Assembly (NCBI GenBank): GCA_905207705.1
Contig: CAJLMA010000002.1
Span: 186,001-250,000 of the forward strand
DNA length: 64,000 nt
Direction of reading: 5' to 3'
DNA from: an uncultured Prevotellaceae bacterium
GTDB taxonomy: Bacteria > Bacteroidota > Bacteroidia > Bacteroidales > Muribaculaceae
The first letter of the stretch is position 1; each line of letters opens with the position of its first letter. A program made the position numbers and the translations under genes. The notes under the pieces are model-generated. The model had not been told where the DNA came from, made no database searches, and worked only from the letters and a program-made list of their open reading frames with translations. Positions 42,423 to 51,454 of this stretch are shown here, piece by piece.

Positions 42423-45400
42423 TTATCTTATCGAATCAGTTGATACTTTATTTTCATTATCGGTTTCCGGCTGCTTCTTTTTTCTTCTCCACAACAAATC
42501 ATGGATGTTGTCAAAATCTCGTTTGAACACAATTCCTACCCCTTGTGTGGTAAGAGCACTGCGCACATAATAATTTTGGTCATTATAGTGATTATATGCT
42601 TTAAGCCGTATGTTTCCGTTTTTAGTCAATAAATATTCTATATCAAAGTCACCAATGAAGTTTGAATTGCGTGTGTTAAGAGCATTATCTCGGTACCCGA
42701 AATTACCGTTGAACAGCAACCTGTTATTCAACAATTGGCTCGACAACGCAAGTTCTACCTCTATGTCAGAGAAATCTCCGTTTTCGCTTCTGAAATTAGG
42801 CGACACACTCCAATTTTCGCTCATTTGCCCAAGCAAATTGGTTAACTGAGAAGATATTGTCGAAGAAGCCACCGACACAAGTTCATTGCTTCGGCTGCTG
42901 TCAGCCATATAATCAGGCGTATAAAAACTATTAAGTGCCAGCAAATATATTATTTGCCTATTCATCATGTCCTCAGTGCTTATGATGCTCATGACCTTGC
43001 GATACACATCGGATGTCAACGTCGGGAACTCAAGGTCAAATGATATGTCTGGCTCACTTATGTCTCCCTGTAATCGCAGCAACGCATTCACCGGCACATT
43101 TGTACGGTTAAGGTCGCCATCGGTCGTAAAAGATTCATCAAGCTCGGCCAAATTGGCATAAAGCGAATAAATCGCCTCAATATCCAGCACAGCCGACAGT
43201 GGATCGCCATTGAAACTTATCCGACTCCCTTCCCTAATCGTAAAATCTTTTATTATTATATCCTGCAAAGTAAAATTATAGTCACCTTTCTCAAGGGTAT
43301 AGGCACCAAACATGGTCATTTCTTCATCGGCACTGTTATACCCTATCCTCAAGTTTCCGCTTCCTGTAGCCCTTATCCTGTCTCCTCCGTCAGGATCCAT
43401 TACAAGCATGATTTGAGCCTGTGGAGTTGCTTCAACAAGCAAATTTATGTCAAACAACGACGGGCTGCTTTCATCGGCATGATTTTGATTCTTTACAAAG
43501 TTCTTTACCTTTTCCGGCCTGTTGTCAAGACTGTCGCTCTCGGCGGCTGCATCCTTATTCCTGTCCACAAATGTTATGAAATCATACTCGGTTGCCACCT
43601 TTGAATCAGACAAAACAAATGTAAAGCGACTATTGGCTGCTGTTGCCATGTTTACTTCAACGTTCACAAAACCCGGTTCGCCATCTACAAATGCCGAACC
43701 GTTGCCAAAAATCGTACCGTACCAATCAGGACTCAACTCCTGCGGAACATCGTAACACAAAAAGTCATTTGCATCGGTAACCGAGAACTTGAACACGGCA
43801 TTATGAAAATAATCATGTATAACCTCTCCCGACAACAATGCAGTCTTTCCGAACGGGTCGCGCATTACCACATTGTTCATCATTATGTGTCCTGGCCGCA
43901 TTTTCACCGAATCGTCCACAACGGTGTAATATACATTTGTGTAATCAAGTTTCATTCTTAAAGAATCCACATGCACGTCTCCCATCAAATTTATATTCTT
44001 GAACGTGCCATACAACACGGCATGACCCGATGCTTCCCCTTGTATGTCGGAGGAAAACGCACTCATGAAAGGTTTCAAGAATGCCACATTAATACGTTCT
44101 GGCTTAAAATCAAAATACAATGAATCCTTAGCAATAAATATCCTGCCGTTTATATCCGACCGGCAACCATTCTTCTGAGCCACATCCGCCTCTATGGTTA
44201 TGCATTTTTCTTCATTTAGCCATGCACTCTGTATCAAAGCGTCACCAAACGAAGCCCTGTTATAAGACAGACCCTTTACATTTAAACCGGGAGTGGCAAA
44301 GCGAGGCATCCCGGAGAATAAGTCTGAAGCCTGGAATTTTCCAGTAGCACGTCCCCCGAAAGTAACATTATTAATGGCAAGGGTCTCAAATACATAATCA
44401 AGATTTATATCATTCAATTCCACAATTATGTCATCTTCAGGATTATCTGTGGCATCACCGTTTATTTTTATGAACTGATCCTCGCATGTCACAAGGAAAT
44501 CGCGTACTTCAACATTATGCTTGGCCACGTCAATCTTTGAAGGATGTACCTGCCATGCAGTATCGTTGAATATCAGTTTCGTCGGATTTATATTGATTGC
44601 CGCAAACAACTCGTTGGCAGAGTCGCGTCGGACAAGTGTAGACACATTGACGCTGCCGCTGAACGATTTCTTATTGTTTACAGTCCACGAAACATCCGTA
44701 TCAAGTCGATCGCCTATGCCATTTGCAATTATGTTCAAATTCAATTTCCCGTTTTTCAACGGAATTATCGAACCGGCTTCAACCAATAAATTATGATCAT
44801 CCTTGTCGAGCGACATTTGCACCCTCGAACCTTCTATAAGCTTATTCTTTTGTTTCAGATACGGTGCGTCAATCATTACATAAAAAGACTCGTTGCTCTC
44901 AGTTATAAAGCCTTCCAAAGTCATGGCACTAAGAGGTTCTACCGGGACTTTAAAAAATTCTGCGATTTCCTCTACATTGTCTATATTGAACCCGAAATAC
45001 AGATTATTCGCATCCTCGACGTCAAGATAATCAACTTTACTTTTTTTCCGTATGGTCTTGGTTTCATTTGTATCCTGTTCGGCAAATAATGCAGGAAATG
45101 GCTTGGCAAGCATCTCCTTCACTGTTCTTGCCAACCCATAGATATCATATTGCCCTGAAATACCTCCATTAATTATATCCGATTTGACATGCACATTCTT
45201 AGGCGATGACATATTATCGGCCTCCACAATAAACTCTTTTAAATGTATGCCATTGTCCAAAGAATCGACATATTCAAAATCCTTGAATTGGATGTTACCT
45301 GTGATGTTGTTCAAATCATTCCCTGCAATAAACACATCCAAATCAAACGACATCTTATGTCCCGGAAACTTATCGGTCAAATTCAAAGCATTCAAATTCA

Positions 45401-47006
45401 ATTCATCAACATCCACAATCAAGTCGGCTGCCGAATTGGCTCCGTCGGCCAATGCCATGCCATTTATTTTTACTGTACCATTTGCATCAGTTATTCCGAC
45501 ATAGCCTTCTATAGTCTTTTTATCTAATGAGACCATCGTTTCTATATTATTGTAACGATAACCTCTAACATCGGCGTATTTTATGAGTCCATCCACACGA
45601 CCGGATATATTACCATATCGGTCATTGACCTTTAGCTTTATGTCACAAGCCATCGACCCAAGGATATTTTCCTTTGACAACAATCCGCCAACATTAAATT
45701 CTTCGGTCGAAACAGCACCCGAATAACTTCTCACTTTGCCATCGGCTGAAGACGAAAAAGTCCCGTCTAAAGCCAAATTGCCTTTATCGGTATACACCGA
45801 GCCGTCAAAATTAAATTTACGCCCAGACCCGGCAACATATCCGGCAATGCGCATGTCGCCACAATTTGAAATAATACGCTCGGCTTCGGACGACATGCCT
45901 GTCATGTTACTCGTTACTTTTGCTATCTCAGCAGCACTGGCATTTATGTCGAAATGCGGAATCAACATTTTCATGCTGTCAATGGCAAATACATTTTCTA
46001 TGCCGCCGGAAAATTCCAAGTCAAACATGCCGTTTGACGCATCGGCCATGAACACAGGGACTTCAAGTTCTTTCGGAGTGCCATTGGCGACAAAAGTAAA
46101 ATTAATGGGAACTTCGAATTTCCCCAAGACAGGAATAAACGCCGCAAAATCGGCAAGCGTGACATAATTATTCGCAAATGAAATCTTTATAGGGGAATCT
46201 TTCCAATTTTCACCTATCGAAGCCAACCCGTTAATCTCCATTTGTACTTCTTCTGGAGCAATCAACGAATTATTAAGTTCGATTTTCAATTTGTCAACTT
46301 TAAGGCATGTATCAGAAATAGATGCTTCAGCCGACATGTTCTTTAAATAAAAACCGCTTTTTTCCTCTAAAGACAATCGCTTCAACTCGATTATGAAATC
46401 ATTGTTCTTTAACTGTGGCAAAGCAATATCGGAGCGGAAATTTTCAACTTTTACATGATTAATGTCAAATCGGTCTTGCGCTAAAATTTCAGTCCCCCAA
46501 ACATCGTAACTAAAGCTGCTTTTCCTTATTACGATATTATGAATTTTCAGATCAAATTGCTTTGGAGGCTTTTTATTATCTTTATTAGAGAACGCATCTA
46601 TTATAAACTGAATGTTCAGAGGCTGTCCGGGTGCGTCTCGCTTCAACCGTGCATCAAGTCCTATCAACTCTGCATAAGTAAAAACGATTCGTCTGTTGAC
46701 AAGCAAATTATACATGCTTATACCTGCACCTATCTTGTCGGCAGCAAAAACTGTATCACCATTTGCATCAGGAACAAAGACATCATATAAGACTACCTGA
46801 TTAAATGGAGTGAATTGAAGTTCGCCTATTGACAACTCAGTCCCGATTAATTTGCCCAATTCGGCTTCGCCGACTGACCTGACTTTGCCCTGTACGCCGG
46901 GAATCGACAAGACCAAATACAAAATAACGTATATTCCGGCCATTGTCAGCAAGACAGTGACAAGAACACTCCGCAACACACGGTATATTTTGTAACCTAG
47001 TTTCAT
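42423..47006 (-). CDS. TamB-family intermembrane transport/assembly protein
   Basis: A 1527-residue protein with one N-terminal inner-membrane helix (about 12-35), a very long periplasmic beta-rich body and a C-terminal TamB (DUF490) domain, roughly 1130-1490, including the run from GNLRIGYNSADEEMTMFGAY onward. TamB-like proteins bridge the periplasm as a lipid-conducting groove and, in proteobacteria, pair with the Omp85 protein TamA (family knowledge). No Omp85 gene is in this window. Many internal segments share the AsmA-like pattern of alternating strands. It is larger than E. coli TamB (about 1260 residues), as is common in Bacteroidota. It is followed two bases later by DUF4421. Confidence 0.92.
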   Translation of the reverse strand: MKLGYKIYRVLRSVLVTVLLTMAGIYVILYLVLSIPGVQGKVRSVGEAELGKLIGTELSIGELQFTPFNQVVLYDVFVPDANGDTVFAADKIGAGISMYNLLVNRRIVFTYAELIGLDARLKRDAPGQPLNIQFIIDAFSNKDNKKPPKQFDLKIHNIVIRKSSFSYDVWGTEILAQDRFDINHVKVENFRSDIALPQLKNNDFIIELKRLSLEEKSGFYLKNMSAEASISDTCLKVDKLKIELNNSLIAPEEVQMEINGLASIGENWKDSPIKISFANNYVTLADFAAFIPVLGKFEVPINFTFVANGTPKELEVPVFMADASNGMFDLEFSGGIENVFAIDSMKMLIPHFDINASAAEIAKVTSNMTGMSSEAERIISNCGDMRIAGYVAGSGRKFNFDGSVYTDKGNLALDGTFSSSADGKVRSYSGAVSTEEFNVGGLLSKENILGSMACDIKLKVNDRYGNISGRVDGLIKYADVRGYRYNNIETMVSLDKKTIEGYVGITDANGTVKINGMALADGANSAADLIVDVDELNLNALNLTDKFPGHKMSFDLDVFIAGNDLNNITGNIQFKDFEYVDSLDNGIHLKEFIVEADNMSSPKNVHVKSDIINGGISGQYDIYGLARTVKEMLAKPFPALFAEQDTNETKTIRKKSKVDYLDVEDANNLYFGFNIDNVEEIAEFFKVPVEPLSAMTLEGFITESNESFYVMIDAPYLKQKNKLIEGSRVQMSLDKDDHNLLVEAGSIIPLKNGKLNLNIIANGIGDRLDTDVSWTVNNKKSFSGSVNVSTLVRRDSANELFAAININPTKLIFNDTAWQVHPSKIDVAKHNVEVRDFLVTCEDQFIKINGDATDNPEDDIIVELNDINLDYVFETLAINNVTFGGRATGKFQASDLFSGMPRFATPGLNVKGLSYNRASFGDALIQSAWLNEEKCITIEADVAQKNGCRSDINGRIFIAKDSLYFDFKPERINVAFLKPFMSAFSSDIQGEASGHAVLYGTFKNINLMGDVHVDSLRMKLDYTNVYYTVVDDSVKMRPGHIMMNNVVMRDPFGKTALLSGEVIHDYFHNAVFKFSVTDANDFLCYDVPQELSPDWYGTIFGNGSAFVDGEPGFVNVEVNMATAANSRFTFVLSDSKVATEYDFITFVDRNKDAAAESDSLDNRPEKVKNFVKNQNHADESSPSLFDINLLVEATPQAQIMLVMDPDGGDRIRATGSGNLRIGYNSADEEMTMFGAYTLEKGDYNFTLQDIIIKDFTIREGSRISFNGDPLSAVLDIEAIYSLYANLAELDESFTTDGDLNRTNVPVNALLRLQGDISEPDISFDLEFPTLTSDVYRKVMSIISTEDMMNRQIIYLLALNSFYTPDYMADSSRSNELVSVASSTISSQLTNLLGQMSENWSVSPNFRSENGDFSDIEVELALSSQLLNNRLLFNGNFGYRDNALNTRNSNFIGDFDIEYLLTKNGNIRLKAYNHYNDQNYYVRSALTTQGVGIVFKRDFDNIHDLLWRRKKKQPETDNENKVSTDSIR

Positions 47007-47054
47007 TCCCTGTATTAAAACTTCATTGCTCCAAACAATAAATACCGTCTCTCA

Positions 47055-48995
47055 TCACAGAGACTCGCATTCCCTCATCCAAGCAGAAGAAACAGCATCG
47101 CTCGGCATACGCCAATCCCCTCTTGGCGATAAACTTACGCTTCCGATTTTTGGCCCGTCAGGCAGGCAAGAACGCTTAAATTGCTGAGTAAAAAAGCGAC
47201 GGACAAACACACCGAGCCATTTTTTTATGGTTGCCGTGTCATATTTTCCATGAAAAGTCTCACATGCAAGCATGTATATCTTTCGTGGAGAAAAACCATG
47301 CCTCAACATGTGATACAAGAAAAAATCGTGCAATTCATAAGGCCCGACAAGATCTTCTGTCTTTTGTTTTATCTCACCTGTTTCGGAAGCAGGCACCAAT
47401 TCAGGACTGATTGGAGTATCTACAATATCAAGCAAGGCCGGAACAATCAAGTCATTCCCTGCGAAATATCTGTTTGCAAACCATTTGACAAGATATTGAA
47501 CCAATGTTTTAGGCACACCGACATTTACTCCATACATGGACATGTGGTCCCCGTTATATGTAGCCCATCCCAATGCAAGTTCCGACAGATCGCCGGTACC
47601 GACCACAATTCCTCCTATCTCATTGGAATAATCCATGAGAATCTGAGTTCTTTCTCGGGCTTGAGAATTCTCGTAGGTCACATCTTGTATGCCGGCATCA
47701 TGGCCAATATCCCCAAAATGGCCTGTTACGGCATTTTTTATCGAAATTTCCTTTATGGACACACCCAAAGCCTGCATCAAAATCAATGCATTGCTATAAG
47801 TACGTCCTGTCGTTCCAAAACCAGGCATTGTTATGCCTGTTATGCCTTTTCGCGACATGCCAAGACGATCAAACGCCTTGGCTGCAACAAGCAGCGCGAG
47901 AGTACTGTCAAGCCCGCCCGACACTCCTATAACTACATGCCTGCACCCGATTGCATCAAGACGGCGCATCAGCCCCCACGTCTGCATATCGATTATCTCT
48001 TCGCATCGGCTGTCAAGAGCTGCATCATCGGCCGGCACAAACGGGAATTGATTCAATCTTCGCAATAATGGCAGATGCATGTCTGCGTCGCTAAAACGGA
48101 AATCTATGGTGCGATACTTGAGATTTTCCCTGTTGTTCCTCATCGAATCGGTGAAACTCGTCGATACCCTGCGATCGTTATTTATGCACTCAATATCCAC
48201 ATCGGCCATGACTATTGAAGGCTCGATCGAGAACCTGCATCCATGTCCGAGCATGGTACCGTTCTCAACGATCATCGCATTGCCGGCAAACACCAAATCG
48301 GTAGAAGACTCTCCGTTGCCTGCTGAAGAATATATATACGCAGCCATGCATCGTGCCGACTGCTGTTTTATCAAGTTGCACAAATATGAATGTTTCCCGG
48401 TCACTTCATCCGATGCCGACAAATTGACAATTACATTGGCTCCGGCCAATGCTGCATTGCAACTTGGAGGCACAGGAGTCCACATGTCTTCGCACAATTC
48501 GGCGGCAAGTACCGCATCTCCGCACTTAAACAACAGATCTGTTCCAAAAGGCACATTCTCTCCACAGATAGTTGCATAATCTTCAACGGCATCTGACGAA
48601 GAAGCAAACCATCTCTTTTCATAGAATTCGTTGTAATTAGGCAAATACGTTTTTGGCACTACCCCAAGCACACTTCCTTGAAAAACGGCCACAGCGCAAT
48701 TATAGCATCCGTTAATCCCTTTTACAGGCATTCCTACAAATAAAATGGCATCTATGCCTTTGGAAAATTCTTTTATGACGCACAATGCTTGTTCTGCGTC
48801 ATTAAGCAATGTCGATTGTCTAAAAAGATCTCCACATGTATAGGCGGTAACCGACATCTCAGGAAAAACAATGATTTTTGCTCCTTTATCAGCTGCCGAC
48901 TTGGCTAAAATACAAATCTGCTCGGCGTTAAACCGGCAATCAGCAACCTTTACACGCGGCACCACCGACGCAACTCTTAGAAACCCGTAATTCAT
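47055..48995 (-). CDS. nadE: glutamine-dependent NAD+ synthetase
   Basis: Final step of NAD synthesis: amidation of nicotinic acid adenine dinucleotide with ammonia from glutamine. From MNYGFLRVASV the protein is 646 residues, the long two-domain form. The N-terminal nitrilase-type glutaminase has the triad Glu46 (VFPEMSVTAY), Lys115 (PKTYLPNY) and Cys168 (AAELCEDMW). The C-terminal synthetase has the P-loop SGGLDS (359-364) and GTGDLSELALGWATYNGDHM. A TTG four codons upstream opens the frame, but the ATG at 48995 is preferred. Promoter on the minus strand: TTCG, 19 bases, TAAATTTG (49025-49032). Confidence 0.96.
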   Translation of the reverse strand: MNYGFLRVASVVPRVKVADCRFNAEQICILAKSAADKGAKIIVFPEMSVTAYTCGDLFRQSTLLNDAEQALCVIKEFSKGIDAILFVGMPVKGINGCYNCAVAVFQGSVLGVVPKTYLPNYNEFYEKRWFASSSDAVEDYATICGENVPFGTDLLFKCGDAVLAAELCEDMWTPVPPSCNAALAGANVIVNLSASDEVTGKHSYLCNLIKQQSARCMAAYIYSSAGNGESSTDLVFAGNAMIVENGTMLGHGCRFSIEPSIVMADVDIECINNDRRVSTSFTDSMRNNRENLKYRTIDFRFSDADMHLPLLRRLNQFPFVPADDAALDSRCEEIIDMQTWGLMRRLDAIGCRHVVIGVSGGLDSTLALLVAAKAFDRLGMSRKGITGITMPGFGTTGRTYSNALILMQALGVSIKEISIKNAVTGHFGDIGHDAGIQDVTYENSQARERTQILMDYSNEIGGIVVGTGDLSELALGWATYNGDHMSMYGVNVGVPKTLVQYLVKWFANRYFAGNDLIVPALLDIVDTPISPELVPASETGEIKQKTEDLVGPYELHDFFLYHMLRHGFSPRKIYMLACETFHGKYDTATIKKWLGVFVRRFFTQQFKRSCLPDGPKIGSVSLSPRGDWRMPSDAVSSAWMRECESL

Positions 48996-49024
48996 ATCTT
49001 CAAGCAACCACTATGTTATTCATG

Positions 49025-49055
49025 CAAATTTAGCCATTTTTCCCATATTATCGAA
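49025..49055 (-). promoter_or_regulatory. promoter of nadE
   Basis: Minus strand: TTCG (49052-49055), 19 bases, TAAATTTG (49025-49032), about 30 bases before the nadE ATG. Confidence 0.6.
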
Positions 49056-49209
49056 AGTCTTGATTGCAATATATTCCCTTTGGCATCAAAAGACAGATAT
49101 TTTGACTAATACGTTTTTTTTCACATTAAAAAATTGCATCATTCGGAAATATTAAGTTAACTTTGATTCTAAATTTCACAAAAAAAGATTTTCACTTACA
49201 CTACCGAAT

Positions 49210-49692
49210 ATGAAAAAAATCTTTGCAGCAATAATATTTACCCTCGTATTAGCTACCTTGCAATTCTCGGCAAATGCTCAACATGGAGAAAAAGCAGTCG
49301 GTGTCCTTGCCGGATACAACAGCCAAAATAATTCGGGAATTGCCGGTCTATACTTTCAATACAGATGTAATTCTTGGTTAAGATTATCGCCCGACTGCCA
49401 AATCTTAATTAAGAACAAAGACCGTAGCGCATTCCAGTTTGACGGAAACGTACATTTCTTGATTAACGTATTTCCTAAAGCAAATATCTATCCGCTTGTA
49501 GGTTTGACATACCAAAACTGGAAAGCATATAATTCCGGAAGTTCAAATAAAAACAGATTGGGCGGAAACATCGGAGCAGGTTTTGAAGTAATGGCCACAT
49601 CAACACTGAAAGTTGCTGTTGAAGGAAGATATTCTGCTGTGAAAGACTTTTCGGCCGGCAATGTATTCGTCAGCATAGGATATGTTTTCTAA
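49210..49692 (+). CDS. small outer-membrane beta-barrel protein
   Basis: A 160-residue protein with a signal peptide ending ANAQ (cleavage near residue 23). The mature part alternates hydrophobic and polar residues in about eight strands (for example LYFQYRCNSWLRLSPDCQ, IYPLVGLTYQNWKAY, GNIGAGFEVMAT, NVFVSIGYVF) and ends in Phe, the usual outer-membrane barrel signal. It resembles the OmpX/porin-family proteins common in Bacteroidales. Two cysteines are present in the third strand region. TAACTTTG (49158-49165) is the probable -7 element. It lies 37 bases upstream of a GT2 gene on the same strand; function unknown. Confidence 0.8.
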   Translation: MKKIFAAIIFTLVLATLQFSANAQHGEKAVGVLAGYNSQNNSGIAGLYFQYRCNSWLRLSPDCQILIKNKDRSAFQFDGNVHFLINVFPKANIYPLVGLTYQNWKAYNSGSSNKNRLGGNIGAGFEVMATSTLKVAVEGRYSAVKDFSAGNVFVSIGYVF

Positions 49693-49728
49693 AACCTGAA
49701 AAGAAACGAGTATTTACCCTTGCACAAA

Positions 49729-50733
49729 ATGACGGCAGAGCATCAAAAGCAGCACAAAGTGACAGTAATAATACCTGTTTATAATGCGGCAAGATTCATT
49801 ACCGATACTGTACTATCTGCTTTTAATCAAACTTATTCCAACATAAACTACATATTCGTCGATGACTGTAGCACCGACAATTCCCTACGATTGCTTGAAA
49901 ATCTCGTAAGTAAAAGCAATCGAGATGCGAAAATTATAAAAAATGATGTGAATCTCGGTTCGGCTTTGTCTCGAAACAAAGCAATTGAAATTGCCGATGG
50001 CGATTATCTTTGTTTTTGCGATAGCGATGACTTGATGCAACCACACATGGTAGAATCATTGTTAAATGCCGCCATTGACAATGATGCTGATATCGTGACT
50101 GCCCCATATCTGGAATTCAAAGGTACCGACCCAAACGACACAAAGCTAATCCCCATCTCCGATTACAATTCATTCTACGACCTTAATGCCGCACCCATCG
50201 ACACTCCGCATTTTTCATTGTGCAACAAAATATTACGACGTGAATTGATTGTTTCTCTAATCAATGAAACTCCTCATGTCAATTGTTGGGACGACCTTGC
50301 AATCACGGCCCGTGCATTTGCCGTGGCCAAACGGAAATGCACAATCAATTCTCCTATATACTTATACCGCAAAGGCCATTCAAGAAAATCGCTGACATCT
50401 CAAAGCCATGACAAAAGGCTTCCCGACCAAATAACATGCGCTCGATTCATCAACCAATGGTTTATAGAACATCAATTGAATGAAAAATATGCTCCATTCA
50501 TCAAGTTCTTAAAATTTACAGCCAAAATAAAATACCTGCGCGGTAAAAACCGAAATTTTGAGAAGTGGGCAACCACTTTCCCTGAAAGCAACTCAGGGAT
50601 AATGAGATATCGCAACGTCCCCATCTATTATCGTCTCATGTTTTTCACAGTTGCTAAAATGCCGGCATTCATTCGCCAAAAGCTTACCAAGTTGTGCCAA
50701 TCCGCATCAGATTCAAAAATCGAGCAACGGTAA
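49729..50733 (+). CDS. GT2-family glycosyltransferase (WcaA-like)
   Basis: A soluble 334-residue glycosyltransferase with GT-A fold marks VTVIIPVYNAA (11-21), VDDCSTDNS (44-52) and the metal-binding FCDSDDL (96-102). There is no transmembrane segment at the C-terminus, so it differs from the enzyme at 7454; it is closer to capsule/LPS-type GT2 enzymes that add sugars to a lipid carrier. Donor and acceptor are unknown. The frame is open from a TTG nine bases upstream, but ATG at 49729 is preferred. Its last 21 bases overlap the end of the convergent dipeptidase gene. Confidence 0.88.
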   Translation: MTAEHQKQHKVTVIIPVYNAARFITDTVLSAFNQTYSNINYIFVDDCSTDNSLRLLENLVSKSNRDAKIIKNDVNLGSALSRNKAIEIADGDYLCFCDSDDLMQPHMVESLLNAAIDNDADIVTAPYLEFKGTDPNDTKLIPISDYNSFYDLNAAPIDTPHFSLCNKILRRELIVSLINETPHVNCWDDLAITARAFAVAKRKCTINSPIYLYRKGHSRKSLTSQSHDKRLPDQITCARFINQWFIEHQLNEKYAPFIKFLKFTAKIKYLRGKNRNFEKWATTFPESNSGIMRYRNVPIYYRLMFFTVAKMPAFIRQKLTKLCQSASDSKIEQR

Positions 50734-51378
50734 TTTCATACGAGCTTCCTTTATTGTGTAGCATTGAAAATGCCACCATTCACGTTTATAAGTTGTAAAA
50801 CCGGCTTCGATCATCAAATTTCTTAGCAGGAGTCGATTCCAATAGGCATCTTCCGAAATTTTGCCCGAATCAACGAGACTCTTTTCATTGTCGATGTGTG
50901 AAACTGTGCTGAAACTGTCAAATGGCGTTCCCATGTCCAATGGAATCCCATCATACAAGATTGACACATCAACCGCTACCCCGAAATTATGATGGCCACC
51001 TCGCACCGGCCGTGCCACATAACGCTTGAACGGAGTATCTTTCACTTCATCATACATTACCTTTTGAACACTTAACGGACGAGCAGCATCATATATAACC
51101 AAGCTATACTTCGCATCAATCTTTTTCAACGCCCGCTGCACCATGACAAGTTTACACGCAATTTCCGGCCGAAAAAAGGCCTTGTCGAATGTCCCATACA
51201 TGTCCATGCCGACAAAATTATCACAAGTCGAATATTTCAAATCCACGACAATTGAAGGCTCAAATGTTTTGATGTCAACCAATCCGGCCTTTAGCATACC
51301 ATTTTCAATTGTCCCTATTGATTGAGGTCTCATGCTAAATGCAGCAAGGCTCAACAATATCACAGCAATCCACTTCAT
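50713..51378 (-). CDS. VanX/DdpX-like D-Ala-D-Ala dipeptidase (M15D), exported
   Basis: A 221-residue zinc peptidase with an N-terminal signal peptide (MKWIAVILLSLAAFS), so periplasmic. The M15D zinc ligands can be read as His130 and Asp137 (GGHHNFGVAVD) and His203 (REWWHF), with the catalytic base Glu200. The first position of the SxHxxGxAxD motif is Gly128 rather than Ser. Substrate would be D-alanyl-D-alanine or related wall dipeptides released in turnover (family knowledge). There is no vanA/vanH or ddpA-F context, so resistance is unlikely; a role in wall recycling is inference. Its 3' end overlaps the convergent GT2 gene by 21 bases. Confidence 0.9.
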   Translation of the reverse strand: MKWIAVILLSLAAFSMRPQSIGTIENGMLKAGLVDIKTFEPSIVVDLKYSTCDNFVGMDMYGTFDKAFFRPEIACKLVMVQRALKKIDAKYSLVIYDAARPLSVQKVMYDEVKDTPFKRYVARPVRGGHHNFGVAVDVSILYDGIPLDMGTPFDSFSTVSHIDNEKSLVDSGKISEDAYWNRLLLRNLMIEAGFTTYKREWWHFQCYTIKEARMKLPLLDF

Positions 51379-51380
51379 AT

Positions 51381-51422
51381 TTAAAACAAATCTGCCGGCA
51401 ATGAATATTTCATACCGGCAGA
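51381..51422 (-). terminator. intrinsic terminator of the pyr-glyA operon
   Basis: Minus strand: TCTGCCGG pairs with CCGGCAGA (51391-51398 and 51415-51422), with an inner ATGAA/TTCAT stem, followed by TTTGTTTT. It lies 33 bases beyond the glyA stop and just before the dipeptidase start. Confidence 0.88.
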
Positions 51423-51454
51423 ATATTGAAATATAAATCTTATGTCAGAAATTA

